A stretch of DNA of 7,670 nt, taken from NCBI GenBank assembly GCA_032115775.1, contig JAUMBL010000105.1, forward strand, positions 1 through 7,670, in the 5' to 3' direction. This DNA is from M3007 sp032115775 (GTDB lineage Bacteria; Bacteroidota; Bacteroidia; Chitinophagales; Saprospiraceae). Below the pieces are notes generated by a model that was given only the letters and a program-made list of their open reading frames with translations, ran no database searches and was not told the DNA's origin. Positions 1-5,884 of this stretch are shown piece by piece (position 1 is the stretch's first letter; the number at the start of each line of letters is the position of its first letter). Made by a program: the position numbers and the translations under genes.

Positions 1-1
1 C

Positions 2-889
2 TTGTCCGCTTTCGCGCAAGAACAGGCGATTTACTCCCAATACCAAATATTTCCCGTATTGATCAATCCCGGAAATACCGGATTCGACAACCAGCATCAG
101 TTTATCGGGAATGTCCGCAGCAGCTGGGCCGGATTTCCCGGCGCGCCCCGGTCTTACACCTTTTTGTACACCGGCCCGGTAAACGATCGGCTGGCGCTCG
201 GCGGCGGAATGTTCTCCGAAACGATCGGCTCGCAACGCTTGTTCCGCCTGCAGGCAAACTACGCCTTCCGGTTCCAATTGCAAAAAATGCGCGTGGGCAT
301 CGGCCTCACCACCGAATTTCTCCGCCGCAGTATCGACAACGACGTGCTGGATGATCCCATCATCAATCCCAACGACCCGATTCTGGAAGATCTGGCCGAC
401 GGACAGCAACTCTTCGACGCCTCGCTCGGTATCCACGCCTTGTACGACGACCGCTTTTTCATCAGCCTCGCGCTGCCCAACACGGTGCGGGCTCGCCTCG
501 ACCAAGTTCCGCTCGCAAATGAGGGCCCAAGCGGCCGGCTGTTCGAACACTATTTCTTCCAATTGGGCTACATCGTGGACGTCCCCAGCCAGGGCTTCAA
601 AATCGTCCCCTCAATTGCCCTGCGCAATCTCCGCAATGTACCCTACCAGGTGGACATCAACCTCCAGGGCAGGTTCCTCGACGAAAAACTCATCACCGGC
701 CTGATCTATCGCCCGGGTTCCGCAAACGGCTCTTCCGCCTTCCTCATCGGAACGAAATTCAACCAGATTCAAGCCAGCTATTCTTACGAACTAAACTTCG
801 GCAATTTCCAACAATACACCGGCGGCTCGCACGAAATTACCCTCGCGCTCGCGTTCGACCGGAAAGAAAAAGTGGTATTGCCTGAATAA
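2..889 (+). CDS. PorP/SprF family type IX secretion outer-membrane protein (5' end outside window)
   Basis: The product belongs to the PorP/SprF family: beta-barrel proteins of the outer membrane linked to the type IX secretion system and gliding machinery of Bacteroidota, often encoded beside large secreted proteins. The visible 295 residues start inside the end of a signal peptide (SAFAQ, then QAIYSQYQIFP). Family hallmarks follow: INPGNTG near residue 21, a WAGFPGAPRSYTF stretch near 42, alternating hydrophobic strands throughout, and the closing GGSHEITLALAF near 273-284. The first codon in the window is TTG within the signal peptide, so the true start is probably 10-20 codons upstream, outside the window. 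The stop TAA is at 887-889, followed 26 nt later by an intrinsic terminator, so the gene ends its transcription unit. The exact paralog and its secretion client cannot be told from here. Confidence 0.9.
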   Translation: MSAFAQEQAIYSQYQIFPVLINPGNTGFDNQHQFIGNVRSSWAGFPGAPRSYTFLYTGPVNDRLALGGGMFSETIGSQRLFRLQANYAFRFQLQKMRVGIGLTTEFLRRSIDNDVLDDPIINPNDPILEDLADGQQLFDASLGIHALYDDRFFISLALPNTVRARLDQVPLANEGPSGRLFEHYFFQLGYIVDVPSQGFKIVPSIALRNLRNVPYQVDINLQGRFLDEKLITGLIYRPGSANGSSAFLIGTKFNQIQASYSYELNFGNFQQYTGGSHEITLALAFDRKEKVVLPE

Positions 890-915
890 CGATTTAACAA
901 TTGGTTTTTGGGATG

Positions 916-949
916 GCCTCTCCGCTCAAGTTGCGGGGGGGCTTTTTTT
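916..949 (+). terminator. Rho-independent terminator of the PorP/SprF gene
   Basis: The arms 916-925 (gcctctccgc) and 933-942 (gcgggggggc) pair over 10 bp, including two G-U wobbles, around the 7-nt loop tcaagtt. Seven T residues follow directly at 943-949. Position (26 nt after the stop codon) and form are those of a classic intrinsic terminator acting on the plus strand. The complementary strand has no matching T run, so it is not bidirectional. Confidence 0.88.
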
Positions 950-1007
950 GTAACTACTTCGCCGGCTCACAAAAATATTTTAGTCTATTTTTTTTAAAAA
1001 ATACCCG

Positions 1008-1019
1008 TTTTCGCTGAAA
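1008..1019 (+). repeat. 12-bp motif TTTTCGCTGAAA, copy 1
   Basis: This motif is repeated exactly at 1123-1134, 115 bp downstream. Its core has twofold symmetry (TTTC, 3 nt, GAAA), as in many protein-binding sites. Here it lies 7 nt upstream of the candidate -7 element. Both copies are followed by CATTT a few bases later. A role as operator for nitrogen control of glnN is a guess. Confidence 0.4.
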
Positions 1020-1026
1020 TAGCATT

Positions 1027-1034
1027 TACTTTTG
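1027..1034 (+). promoter_or_regulatory. Candidate Bacteroidota -7 promoter element for glnN
   Basis: The octamer TACTTTTG matches the Bacteroidota -7 consensus TAnnTTTG at every defined position. A good -33 element (TTG or TTTG at 17-23 nt spacing) is not visible; the closest is the T run at 1008-1011, which is spaced too closely. Transcription would start near 1040. The call rests on one short motif in AT-rich DNA. Confidence 0.4.
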
Positions 1035-1122
1035 CCAAAAATTAAATTTTAAAAACCAATTTTCACCCTATTGAACGAACAATTCGGGCAAAAATGCCGT
1101 TTAAAATCAGCATTACGCTCAT

Positions 1123-1134
1123 TTTTCGCTGAAA
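1123..1134 (+). repeat. 12-bp motif TTTTCGCTGAAA, copy 2
   Basis: This is the exact second copy of the motif at 1008-1019, ending 34 nt before the glnN ATG and so probably inside the transcribed leader. A repressor bound to both copies could bracket the promoter, but in AT-rich DNA a chance origin cannot be ruled out. Confidence 0.4.
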
Positions 1135-1168
1135 CGATCATTTTTTTACAAACATAAACTTCCTCCGC

Positions 1169-3358
1169 ATGTCCCTTTCTCGCTTCCAAGCACTACAAAT
1201 CATCGAAAACCGGTCGGACAGCCCGGTTGACGCGCCCGAAGGCCGCAGCGAAAGCATCGCCTCCTACTTCGGCGCCAACGTATTCGGCGAAGACGCCATG
1301 AAAAAACACCTGCCGGAATCGGCGTATTTGGCGGTGAAAGCAGCCATGATAGGCGGACAAAAATTGAGTCGGGACGTTGCGGATGTAGTGGCAGAGGGTA
1401 TGCGGGCCTGGGCCATGTCGCACGGCTGTACGCACTTCGCGCACTGGTTTCAGCCGCTGACGGGCAAAACGGCAGAAAAGCACGACTCGTTTTTTACCAT
1501 GACGCACGACGGACGCGTGATCGAAGAATTTAGCGGCAGCGCCTTGGTACAGCAGGAGCCCGACGGCTCGTCTTTCCCCTCAGGGGGGATGCGCAGCACG
1601 TTCGAAGCCCGCGGCTACACCGTATGGGATCCGACCAGCCCAGCCTTTATCATGGCGATCGGAGCGGGAAAAACGCTGTGCGTGCCGACGATTTTCGTGA
1701 CGTTCGGCGGCGCAGCGCAGGATTATAAACTGCCCCTGCTGCGCTCCCAGAGTTTCCTGGACAAGGCCGCGGCGCCGGTGTGCCAACTGTTCGACGAGAA
1801 AGTGACGAAAGTAACCGCCACCCTCGGCTGGGAACAGGAGTATTTTTTGGTGGACGAAGCGCTGTTCTACGCCCGCCCGGATCTGGTGATGTCCGGCAGA
1901 ACACTGGTCGGCAGAACGGCCACGAAACACCAGCAACTGGAAGACCACTATTTCGGCTCGATCCCGGAGCGCGTGTACGCGTATATGCGCGACCTGGAAA
2001 CGGAGGCACACAAACTCGGCATCCCCGTGCGCACCCGCCACAACGAAGTGGCGCCCAGCCAGTATGAGGTCGCGCCGATTTTTGAAGAAATCAACGTGGC
2101 CGTTGATCACAACCAACTGCTGATGGACGTGATGGAGCGCGTGGCGCGCCGACACAAACTGCGAGTGCTGTTCCACGAAAAACCGTTCGCGGGCATCAAC
2201 GGCTCCGGCAAACACAACAACTGGAGCATGGCAACGAACACGGGCGTGAACCTGCTCTCGCCCGGCGATAACCCGCAGCGCAACCTGCGCTTCCTGACCT
2301 TCTTCGTCAATACCATTATGTCGGTGTACAAATACGCCGATATCCTCCGCGCAAGCATCGCGCATGCCGGCAACGACCACCGCCTCGGCGCCAATGAAGC
2401 GCCGCCGGCCATCATCTCCGTATTCATCGGAGAAGCCATGGCTCGCCTGCTCAATCAAATCGCCAACGGCAAAAAAACGGACGACGCAGCGGTCAAACGC
2501 GCGATTGACCTGATCTCCAAACTGCCGAACCTGGAAATGGACAATACCGACCGGAACCGCACCTCGCCGTTCGCATTCACCGGCAATAAATTCGAAATAC
2601 GCGCCGTAGGCTCTTCCCAAAACTGCGCCGGCCCCATGACGGTGATGAATACGATGATGGGCCTGCAACTCATCGAATTCAAAAGCGATGTGGATAAATT
2701 GCTCAAAAAGGGCGTAGAACAAGAGGAAGCGATCCTCATGGTGCTGAAAAACTATATCCGCAAGGCAAAACCGATCATCTTCGAAGGCAACAACTACTCC
2801 GATGAATGGAAAGCGGAAGCAGCGCAACGCGGCCTCAGCAACCACGCCACCACCCCGGAAGCGCTGGATGTGCTGGGCACGAAACTCGCGCAGGACTTTT
2901 TCAGCAAATCGGGCGTCATGCGCGAATCCGAACTGGAAGCCCTGCACAACGTCCAGTTCCATATCTATTGCACCAAACTCGACATCGAAGCCAAAACGCT
3001 GATCGAAATGCTGCACTCGATGGTGATGCCGGCGGTTCTACGCTACCAAACGGAACTGGCCGCAAACATCGCCGCCTTGCGCGCCCTGGATATGGACGAT
3101 GCGGCAACCTATCAGAAGGAAAAAATGCGCCTGATCACCGATAATATCCAGACCATCAAATCCGGCCTGGAAACAATCCAGCAACGCCTGGATAAGGCGC
3201 ACCACGCCGCGGGCGTCCGCGAAGAAGCCCATATTTTCTGCCACGAGGTGAAGCCGCAAATGGAAATCCTCCGACATGCGGTGGATACGCTGGAAGGATT
3301 GGTGGACGACCAGTACTGGCCACTGGTGAAATACCGGGAATTGCTGTTCCAACGGTAA
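1169..3358 (+). CDS. glnN: Glutamine synthetase type III (GlnN)
   Basis: Cytoplasmic enzyme joining glutamate and ammonia with ATP hydrolysis to give glutamine, the main entry of ammonium into metabolism. The 729-residue length is that of the Bacteroides fragilis type III enzyme, a dodecamer of about 80-kDa subunits, far longer than type I or II enzymes. The N-terminal part has the family signature GGMRSTFEARGYTVWDP at 139-155. Catalytic-domain motifs follow in order: GWEQEYFLVD at 220-229, RHNEVAPSQYEVAP at 290-303, HEKPFAGINGSGKHNNWS at 336-353, GANEAPPAII near 407-416, and DRNRTSPFAF with GNKFEIRAVGSS at 461-483. The C-terminus WPLVKYRELLFQR is also typical. The ATG at 1169 gives the usual N-terminus (RFQAL), so no other start is needed. 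The gene is intact and appears monocistronic, between an upstream terminator and a convergent gene. Nothing links it functionally to the glycan genes. Confidence 0.97.
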   Translation: MSLSRFQALQIIENRSDSPVDAPEGRSESIASYFGANVFGEDAMKKHLPESAYLAVKAAMIGGQKLSRDVADVVAEGMRAWAMSHGCTHFAHWFQPLTGKTAEKHDSFFTMTHDGRVIEEFSGSALVQQEPDGSSFPSGGMRSTFEARGYTVWDPTSPAFIMAIGAGKTLCVPTIFVTFGGAAQDYKLPLLRSQSFLDKAAAPVCQLFDEKVTKVTATLGWEQEYFLVDEALFYARPDLVMSGRTLVGRTATKHQQLEDHYFGSIPERVYAYMRDLETEAHKLGIPVRTRHNEVAPSQYEVAPIFEEINVAVDHNQLLMDVMERVARRHKLRVLFHEKPFAGINGSGKHNNWSMATNTGVNLLSPGDNPQRNLRFLTFFVNTIMSVYKYADILRASIAHAGNDHRLGANEAPPAIISVFIGEAMARLLNQIANGKKTDDAAVKRAIDLISKLPNLEMDNTDRNRTSPFAFTGNKFEIRAVGSSQNCAGPMTVMNTMMGLQLIEFKSDVDKLLKKGVEQEEAILMVLKNYIRKAKPIIFEGNNYSDEWKAEAAQRGLSNHATTPEALDVLGTKLAQDFFSKSGVMRESELEALHNVQFHIYCTKLDIEAKTLIEMLHSMVMPAVLRYQTELAANIAALRALDMDDAATYQKEKMRLITDNIQTIKSGLETIQQRLDKAHHAAGVREEAHIFCHEVKPQMEILRHAVDTLEGLVDDQYWPLVKYRELLFQR

Positions 3359-3366
3359 GGAACTGT

Positions 3367-3403
3367 CCTTTTATTTCGCCGCCTTCGGCGGCGAAATAAA
3401 AGG
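3367..3403 (+). repeat. Stem-loop A, GC-rich hairpin after glnN
   Basis: Arms 3367-3383 and 3387-3403 pair perfectly over 17 bp around the loop TTC. The core is TATTTCGCCGCC/GGCGGCGAAATA, extended by CCTTT/AAAGG. It begins 8 nt after the glnN stop codon. No T run follows directly; the nearest T-rich stretch (3418-3433) is in the 5' arm of the next hairpin, about 15 nt on, so it is not a textbook intrinsic terminator. The same arms recur at 3622-3648. Confidence 0.88.
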
Positions 3404-3407
3404 GGGG

Positions 3408-3459
3408 CAGTCGCCTGTTTTTTGATTTTTTTTAGAAAAAATCAAAAAACAGGCGACTG
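3408..3459 (+). repeat. Stem-loop B, perfect 24-bp hairpin
   Basis: Arms 3408-3431 and 3436-3459 are perfectly complementary over 24 bp around the loop TTAG. The outer 10 bp form a GC-richer clamp (CAGTCGCCTG/CAGGCGACTG). The inner 14 bp are TTTTTTGATTTTTT paired with its complement. In RNA this would be a long duplex, a plausible RNase III substrate or exonuclease block. No T run follows the 3' arm. Confidence 0.88.
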
Positions 3460-3470
3460 AATAAAATGAG

Positions 3471-3510
3471 CATAGTTCGGGGATGACTTAAAGTCCCCCC
3501 CGAACTTATG
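3471..3510. repeat. Stem-loop C between the two modules
   Basis: GTTCGGGG at 3475-3482 pairs with CCCCGAAC at 3498-3505. Inside, GAC at 3485-3487 pairs with GTC at 3493-3495 after a 2x2 internal loop. Outside, CATA at 3471-3474 pairs with TATG at 3507-3510 past one bulged T. It is weaker than its neighbours and has no counterpart in the window. A further CCGAAC at 3539-3544 could compete for the same 5' arm. Confidence 0.6.
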
Positions 3511-3558
3511 GAGTTGCAAAAAAATCCCTTGATTCTTACCGAACAAAAATGATGTTTC

Positions 3559-3614
3559 GACTGGTTGTCTTTTTTGGTTTTTTTCCAAAAAAAATCAAAA
3601 AAAGACAACCAGTC
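3559..3614 (-). repeat. Stem-loop D, long hairpin in inverted relation to B
   Basis: The clamp GACTGGTTGTC at 3559-3569 pairs with GACAACCAGTC at 3604-3614 over 11 bp. Inside lie T6 GG T7 CC A8 TC A7 on the plus strand. These can extend the pairing with one G-U pair in plus-strand RNA; in minus-strand RNA that position is an A-C mismatch. Read on the minus strand, the core T7 GA T8 GG A7 CC A6 lines up with the core of stem-loop B. Pairing may extend outward through aaaatgat (3546-3553) and attatttt (3615-3622) past a 5-nt bulge. Confidence 0.8.
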
Positions 3615-3621
3615 ATTATTT

Positions 3622-3648
3622 TATTTCGCCGCCGGAGGCGGCGAAATA
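3622..3648 (-). repeat. Stem-loop E, GC-rich hairpin after the GH16 gene
   Basis: Arms 3622-3633 and 3637-3648 pair perfectly over 12 bp around GGA (TCC on the minus strand). Both arms match the core of stem-loop A, and the 15 nt at 3619-3633 are identical to 3369-3383. It lies 11 nt beyond the stop codon of the minus-strand GH16 gene. A CTTTTT run at 3649-3654 would suit termination of plus-strand transcripts arriving from glnN, so it may back up the glnN end. Confidence 0.85.
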
Positions 3649-3659
3649 CTTTTTACACT

Positions 3660-4871
3660 TTACTGAAACACCCGCACATAATCCACGATCATCCGCTGCG
3701 GAAACATCGTGGTATTGTCCGGACTGCCGGGCCAGTTGCCGCCGACGGCTATATTAAAGATAAAGAAGAACGGCTGGTTGAAAGGATACGCCGCGCCGCC
3801 CATATCTGCCGGCGTAATTTCGTGAAACTGCTGGCCATCCAGGAACCAGCGGATACGATCCTGCTCCCATTCGAGCGAAAACACGTGAAACTCATCGGAA
3901 AAAGTCGCGTTTCCGGACAAGGCCCTGGAGGCGGAGCGCTCCTGGCGCTGGGCAACCGAGGGGCCGAAATGCACCGTACCGTGTACGCGATTTGGGATGT
4001 GGCCGACCAGTTCCATGATATCAATTTCGCCGCAGGCCGGCCAGCCGGCTTGTTGAAAATTACTGCCCAACATCCAAAGGGCCGGCCAAAGACCCTGCCC
4101 TTTGGGCAATGCGGCGCGGATATCAATACGGCCGAATTTGAATTCTTTTTTCCCCTGGGTGATTATCCGGGAGGAGGTGTATGCGCTGCTCCCGAAGTTT
4201 TCCTGCCGCGCCTCGATCACCAAGTGACCGTCCACCAGCGTAGTATTCTCGGCTCGATAGTGCTGCAGTTCGTTGTTGCCCCAGCCGCTTTGTCCGGTAC
4301 CGATTTCAAAAGTCCAATCGTTGGTATTGAGCGCCGTACCGCTAAATTCGTCGGCCCAGACGAGATTTCGGCCGGGATAACTCAAAGGCGAGGTAAAGCC
4401 CGTGGTCGGGATCACGAGGGCGTTGTCCTGGTCGTCGTTCAAAATTGTGCCTCGGGCGCGGGATTTCGCCAGGCCGGCATTCACCGGATTGAGCAGCAGC
4501 ACTTCGAGGTAATTGTCGCTTTCCTTGATTTCGTCGGCGAGAATGTCAATTTCAATTGTTTTTTGGGTTTCGTTGGGTTTAAACAAGAGATTGCCGTCCG
4601 TTTTGGCGACATAATCCCGGCCGGCGATGGCCGTACCGTTCAAGGTGGCGTAATTCACCACGACATTGGCGGTGGGCGCTTTGCTGAGCGTGACGGTAAA
4701 AACCAGTTTGCCGTTTTGGTTTCCCTCCGGCATACTGGCATCGGCGATGGAAAGCGCCGGCAGGGCAGGTGTTGGTTCCTCCCCACCCTCCTCTTTGTTG
4801 CAGGAGGAGATCCATAATCCCGCAATTAAAATCATCGCGGCAATCGGAATCTGAAATTGGCTCGTTGTCAT
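3660..4871 (-). CDS. Calx-beta and GH16 surface lipoprotein, laminarinase-like endo-beta-glucanase
   Basis: Predicted endo-acting beta-glucanase of glycoside hydrolase family 16, likely on beta-1,3- or mixed-linkage glucan. The 403-residue product starts with a lipoprotein signal ending ISSC (Cys24), followed by NKEEGGEE, an acidic stretch like the surface-export signal of Bacteroidota lipoproteins. Residues about 38-147 form a Calx-beta domain (DYVAKTDG, TILNDD), probably a spacer or binding module. The GH16 domain spans about 165-403, with GWGNNELQHY at 196-205 and the active site GEIDIME at 281-287: nucleophile Glu282, Asp284 and acid/base Glu287, all intact. The ATG at 4871 is chosen because it begins the signal peptide; the frame runs open further up but only inside the upstream gene. 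It is the last gene of the operon, 35 nt after the other GH16 gene. Substrate specificity is inferred from family. Confidence 0.93.
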   Translation of the reverse strand: MTTSQFQIPIAAMILIAGLWISSCNKEEGGEEPTPALPALSIADASMPEGNQNGKLVFTVTLSKAPTANVVVNYATLNGTAIAGRDYVAKTDGNLLFKPNETQKTIEIDILADEIKESDNYLEVLLLNPVNAGLAKSRARGTILNDDQDNALVIPTTGFTSPLSYPGRNLVWADEFSGTALNTNDWTFEIGTGQSGWGNNELQHYRAENTTLVDGHLVIEARQENFGSSAYTSSRIITQGKKEFKFGRIDIRAALPKGQGLWPALWMLGSNFQQAGWPACGEIDIMELVGHIPNRVHGTVHFGPSVAQRQERSASRALSGNATFSDEFHVFSLEWEQDRIRWFLDGQQFHEITPADMGGAAYPFNQPFFFIFNIAVGGNWPGSPDNTTMFPQRMIVDYVRVFQ

Positions 4872-4906
4872 AGTTACAGATATTCTCTTTAATTGATTCA
4901 AGTGAT

Positions 4907-5764
4907 CTATCGGACACTTTCCCATCCGTACACCCGTACCCAGTCCACCTCCATGCGTTGCGGCCAGATATCCTCTCGGACGCCCATTTTGCCGCCCCAG
5001 TTGCCGCCGACGGCGAGGTTCAGGATCAGGTGGAAATTTTGGTCGAAGGGCCAGGCATCCGGGCCCGTTTTTTGGTTTGCAAAGCGGTGATAGGGTTGGT
5101 TGTCCACCAGAAACTCTACATAGTCCGGCGTCCATTGGACGGCGTACACGTGGAAGGCCTTTTCGCAATTTTTCAGGTAGATGCCCTGCGTGCTCTGTGT
5201 ACCCTGGATATGATTGAATGCCTGGGTATGCACGCTGCCAAAGACGGAATCCGGCAAGTAGCCGACGTGTTCCATAACATCAATTTCGCCGCTTGCCGGC
5301 CAACCGCCGTATTTCCACTCGGTTGGAAGCATCCAGATTGCCGGCCAGGTGCCGAGTCCGCTGGGCAGTTTGGCCCGCGCTTCGATGCGGCCGTAGCGCC
5401 AGTCGCCCTTATTTCGGCTGACGAGCCGGGCCGAACTGTAATCCCGATCGCCTGTTTTTTCCCGCCGCGCTTCGATAATCAGGCTTCCTTTTTCCACGCG
5501 GGCGTTTTCCAGCCGTTTTTCGGTATAGTACTGCAATTCGTTATTGCCCCAGCCGCAAATTGTGGGACATCCGTCGCCGAGGTCGTAGGACCACTTTGTG
5601 GAATCGGGCAGACCGTTGTAGTTGAATTCGTCCGACCAGAGAAGTTGCGGTTTGGACGAAGCACTGTTTGTCCGCAGCGATTTACTGGGTATGTTACAGC
5701 CGGTCGCCGTGAGCAAAATGCCCAGGATGGCTGCGGTGCTATTCTTAAAATTTAAAAAAGACAT
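4907..5764 (-). CDS. GH16 lipoprotein, laminarinase-like endo-beta-glucanase
   Basis: A 285-residue glycoside hydrolase family 16 enzyme, predicted to cut internal bonds of beta-1,3-type glucans. The signal peptide ends in a lipobox ATGC (Cys23), so it should be a lipoprotein, though the following NIPSKS is not acidic and surface export is less clear than for its neighbour. The catalytic domain covers about 40-280 with no accessory module. Visible motifs are CGWGNNELQYY at 70-80, WPAIWML at 140-146, the active site GEIDVME at 159-165 (Glu160, Asp162, Glu165) and the closing MEVDWVRVYGW. Cys66 and Cys70 could form a small disulfide loop before the GWGNNE motif. It is clearly related to the downstream GH16 gene but too different to be a recent duplicate. 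The ATG at 5764 begins the signal peptide. No Shine-Dalgarno sequence is visible. Confidence 0.94.
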   Translation of the reverse strand: MSFLNFKNSTAAILGILLTATGCNIPSKSLRTNSASSKPQLLWSDEFNYNGLPDSTKWSYDLGDGCPTICGWGNNELQYYTEKRLENARVEKGSLIIEARREKTGDRDYSSARLVSRNKGDWRYGRIEARAKLPSGLGTWPAIWMLPTEWKYGGWPASGEIDVMEHVGYLPDSVFGSVHTQAFNHIQGTQSTQGIYLKNCEKAFHVYAVQWTPDYVEFLVDNQPYHRFANQKTGPDAWPFDQNFHLILNLAVGGNWGGKMGVREDIWPQRMEVDWVRVYGWESVR

Positions 5765-5778
5765 ATTGTAAAGGCAAA

Positions 5779-5799
5779 TGCGCTGCAGGGACGAGCGCA
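5779..5799 (-). repeat. Small stem-loop upstream of the GH16 gene
   Basis: TGCGCT at 5779-5784 and AGCGCA at 5794-5799 form a 6-bp stem with a 9-nt loop, 14 nt upstream of the GH16 start codon at 5764. On the minus strand it would lie in the leader just before the ribosome-binding region and could affect translation. It is short and could be chance. Confidence 0.35.
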
Positions 5800-5811
5800 G
5801 GCTATTTTTTG

Positions 5812-5884
5812 AACTACTTAGCCTGTCGTGTCTGAGTCAAAAAATGGGACTTTTCGAGCCAGACAGCGAGCCGGCTACGTAGTT
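5812..5884 (-). repeat. Long imperfect intercistronic stem-loop
   Basis: Arms 5812-5838 and 5855-5884 pair imperfectly: 6 bp (5812-5817 with 5879-5884), one mismatch, 5 bp (5819-5823 with 5873-5877), an internal loop, 3 bp, a bulge, then 6 bp (5829-5834 with 5860-5865). The centre carries AAAA and TTTT runs around TGGGAC. The base of the stem overlaps the stop codon of the PKD-protein gene (5883-5885). On the minus strand the stem is followed by an A run, not a T run, so it is probably not an intrinsic terminator. A role in mRNA stability, processing or partial attenuation between the binding-protein and hydrolase genes is inference; a dispersed palindromic repeat is the alternative. Confidence 0.7.

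Larger units (their letters stand above)
950..1168 (+). promoter_or_regulatory. AT-rich leader and upstream region of glnN
   Basis: This 219-nt stretch has no credible gene. It is much richer in A and T than its flanks, notably at 971-1060. It holds a candidate -7 element, two copies of a 12-bp motif, and a small inverted repeat ggca-aaaa-tgcc at 1087-1098. No Shine-Dalgarno sequence precedes the glnN ATG (the last bases are cttcctccgc), which is usual in Bacteroidota. I see no recognisable glutamine riboswitch or other named leader RNA. If the -7 element is used, the leader would be roughly 130 nt long and would contain the second motif copy and the inverted repeat. Confidence 0.5.
3367..3648. 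repeat. Two inverted copies of a two-hairpin module between convergent genes
   Basis: Five stem-loops (3367-3403, 3408-3459, 3471-3510, 3559-3614, 3622-3648) nearly fill the gap between the glnN stop and the GH16 stop. The outer pair shares identical arms. The second and fourth share the core layout T6-7 GA T8 RG A6-7 YC A6-7 when each is read in the sense of its nearer gene. The right pair is therefore an inverted copy of the left pair: hairpin, then 7-9 nt, then long hairpin. The module starts 8 nt after one stop codon and 11 nt after the other. The GC clamps of the long hairpins differ between copies yet pair perfectly in each. It may be a paired 3'-end or terminator device, a REP-type palindromic repeat pair, or a small non-autonomous element. 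No open reading frame is supported here. Confidence 0.85.

Noticed and set aside
951..968. 18-nt near match (16 of 18) to 5868-5885 on the minus strand as proof of a dispersed repeat
   Set aside because: A two-mismatch 18-mer match is about what chance gives when all pairs of positions in a window this size are compared; kept only as a hint within the stem-loop finding.
950..1168. Glutamine riboswitch or other metabolite-sensing leader for glnN
   Set aside because: Only a 4-bp inverted repeat is visible; there is no recognisable conserved junction or pseudoknot of a known riboswitch class.
1580..3016. Open reading frame of 478 codons on the minus strand
   Set aside because: It lies wholly inside glnN on the opposite strand, its translation is rich in His, Arg and Phe with no recognisable motif, and such long antisense frames arise from the codon use of GC-rich genes.
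3367..3403. Stem-loop A as a standard intrinsic terminator
   Set aside because: The hairpin is strong, but the next bases are A- and G-rich and the first T run comes about 15 nt later inside another hairpin, so the standard mechanism does not fit well.
3549..4817. Open reading frame of 422 codons on the plus strand
   Set aside because: It is antisense to the Calx-beta-GH16 gene and starts within the hairpin cluster; the opposite strand has an intact catalytic motif and signal peptide, and this translation has none.
4872..5168. N-terminal extension of the Calx-beta-GH16 gene by 99 codons
   Set aside because: The extension overlaps the end of the upstream GH16 gene in another frame and would bury the lipoprotein signal peptide; the ATG at 4871 starts that signal exactly.
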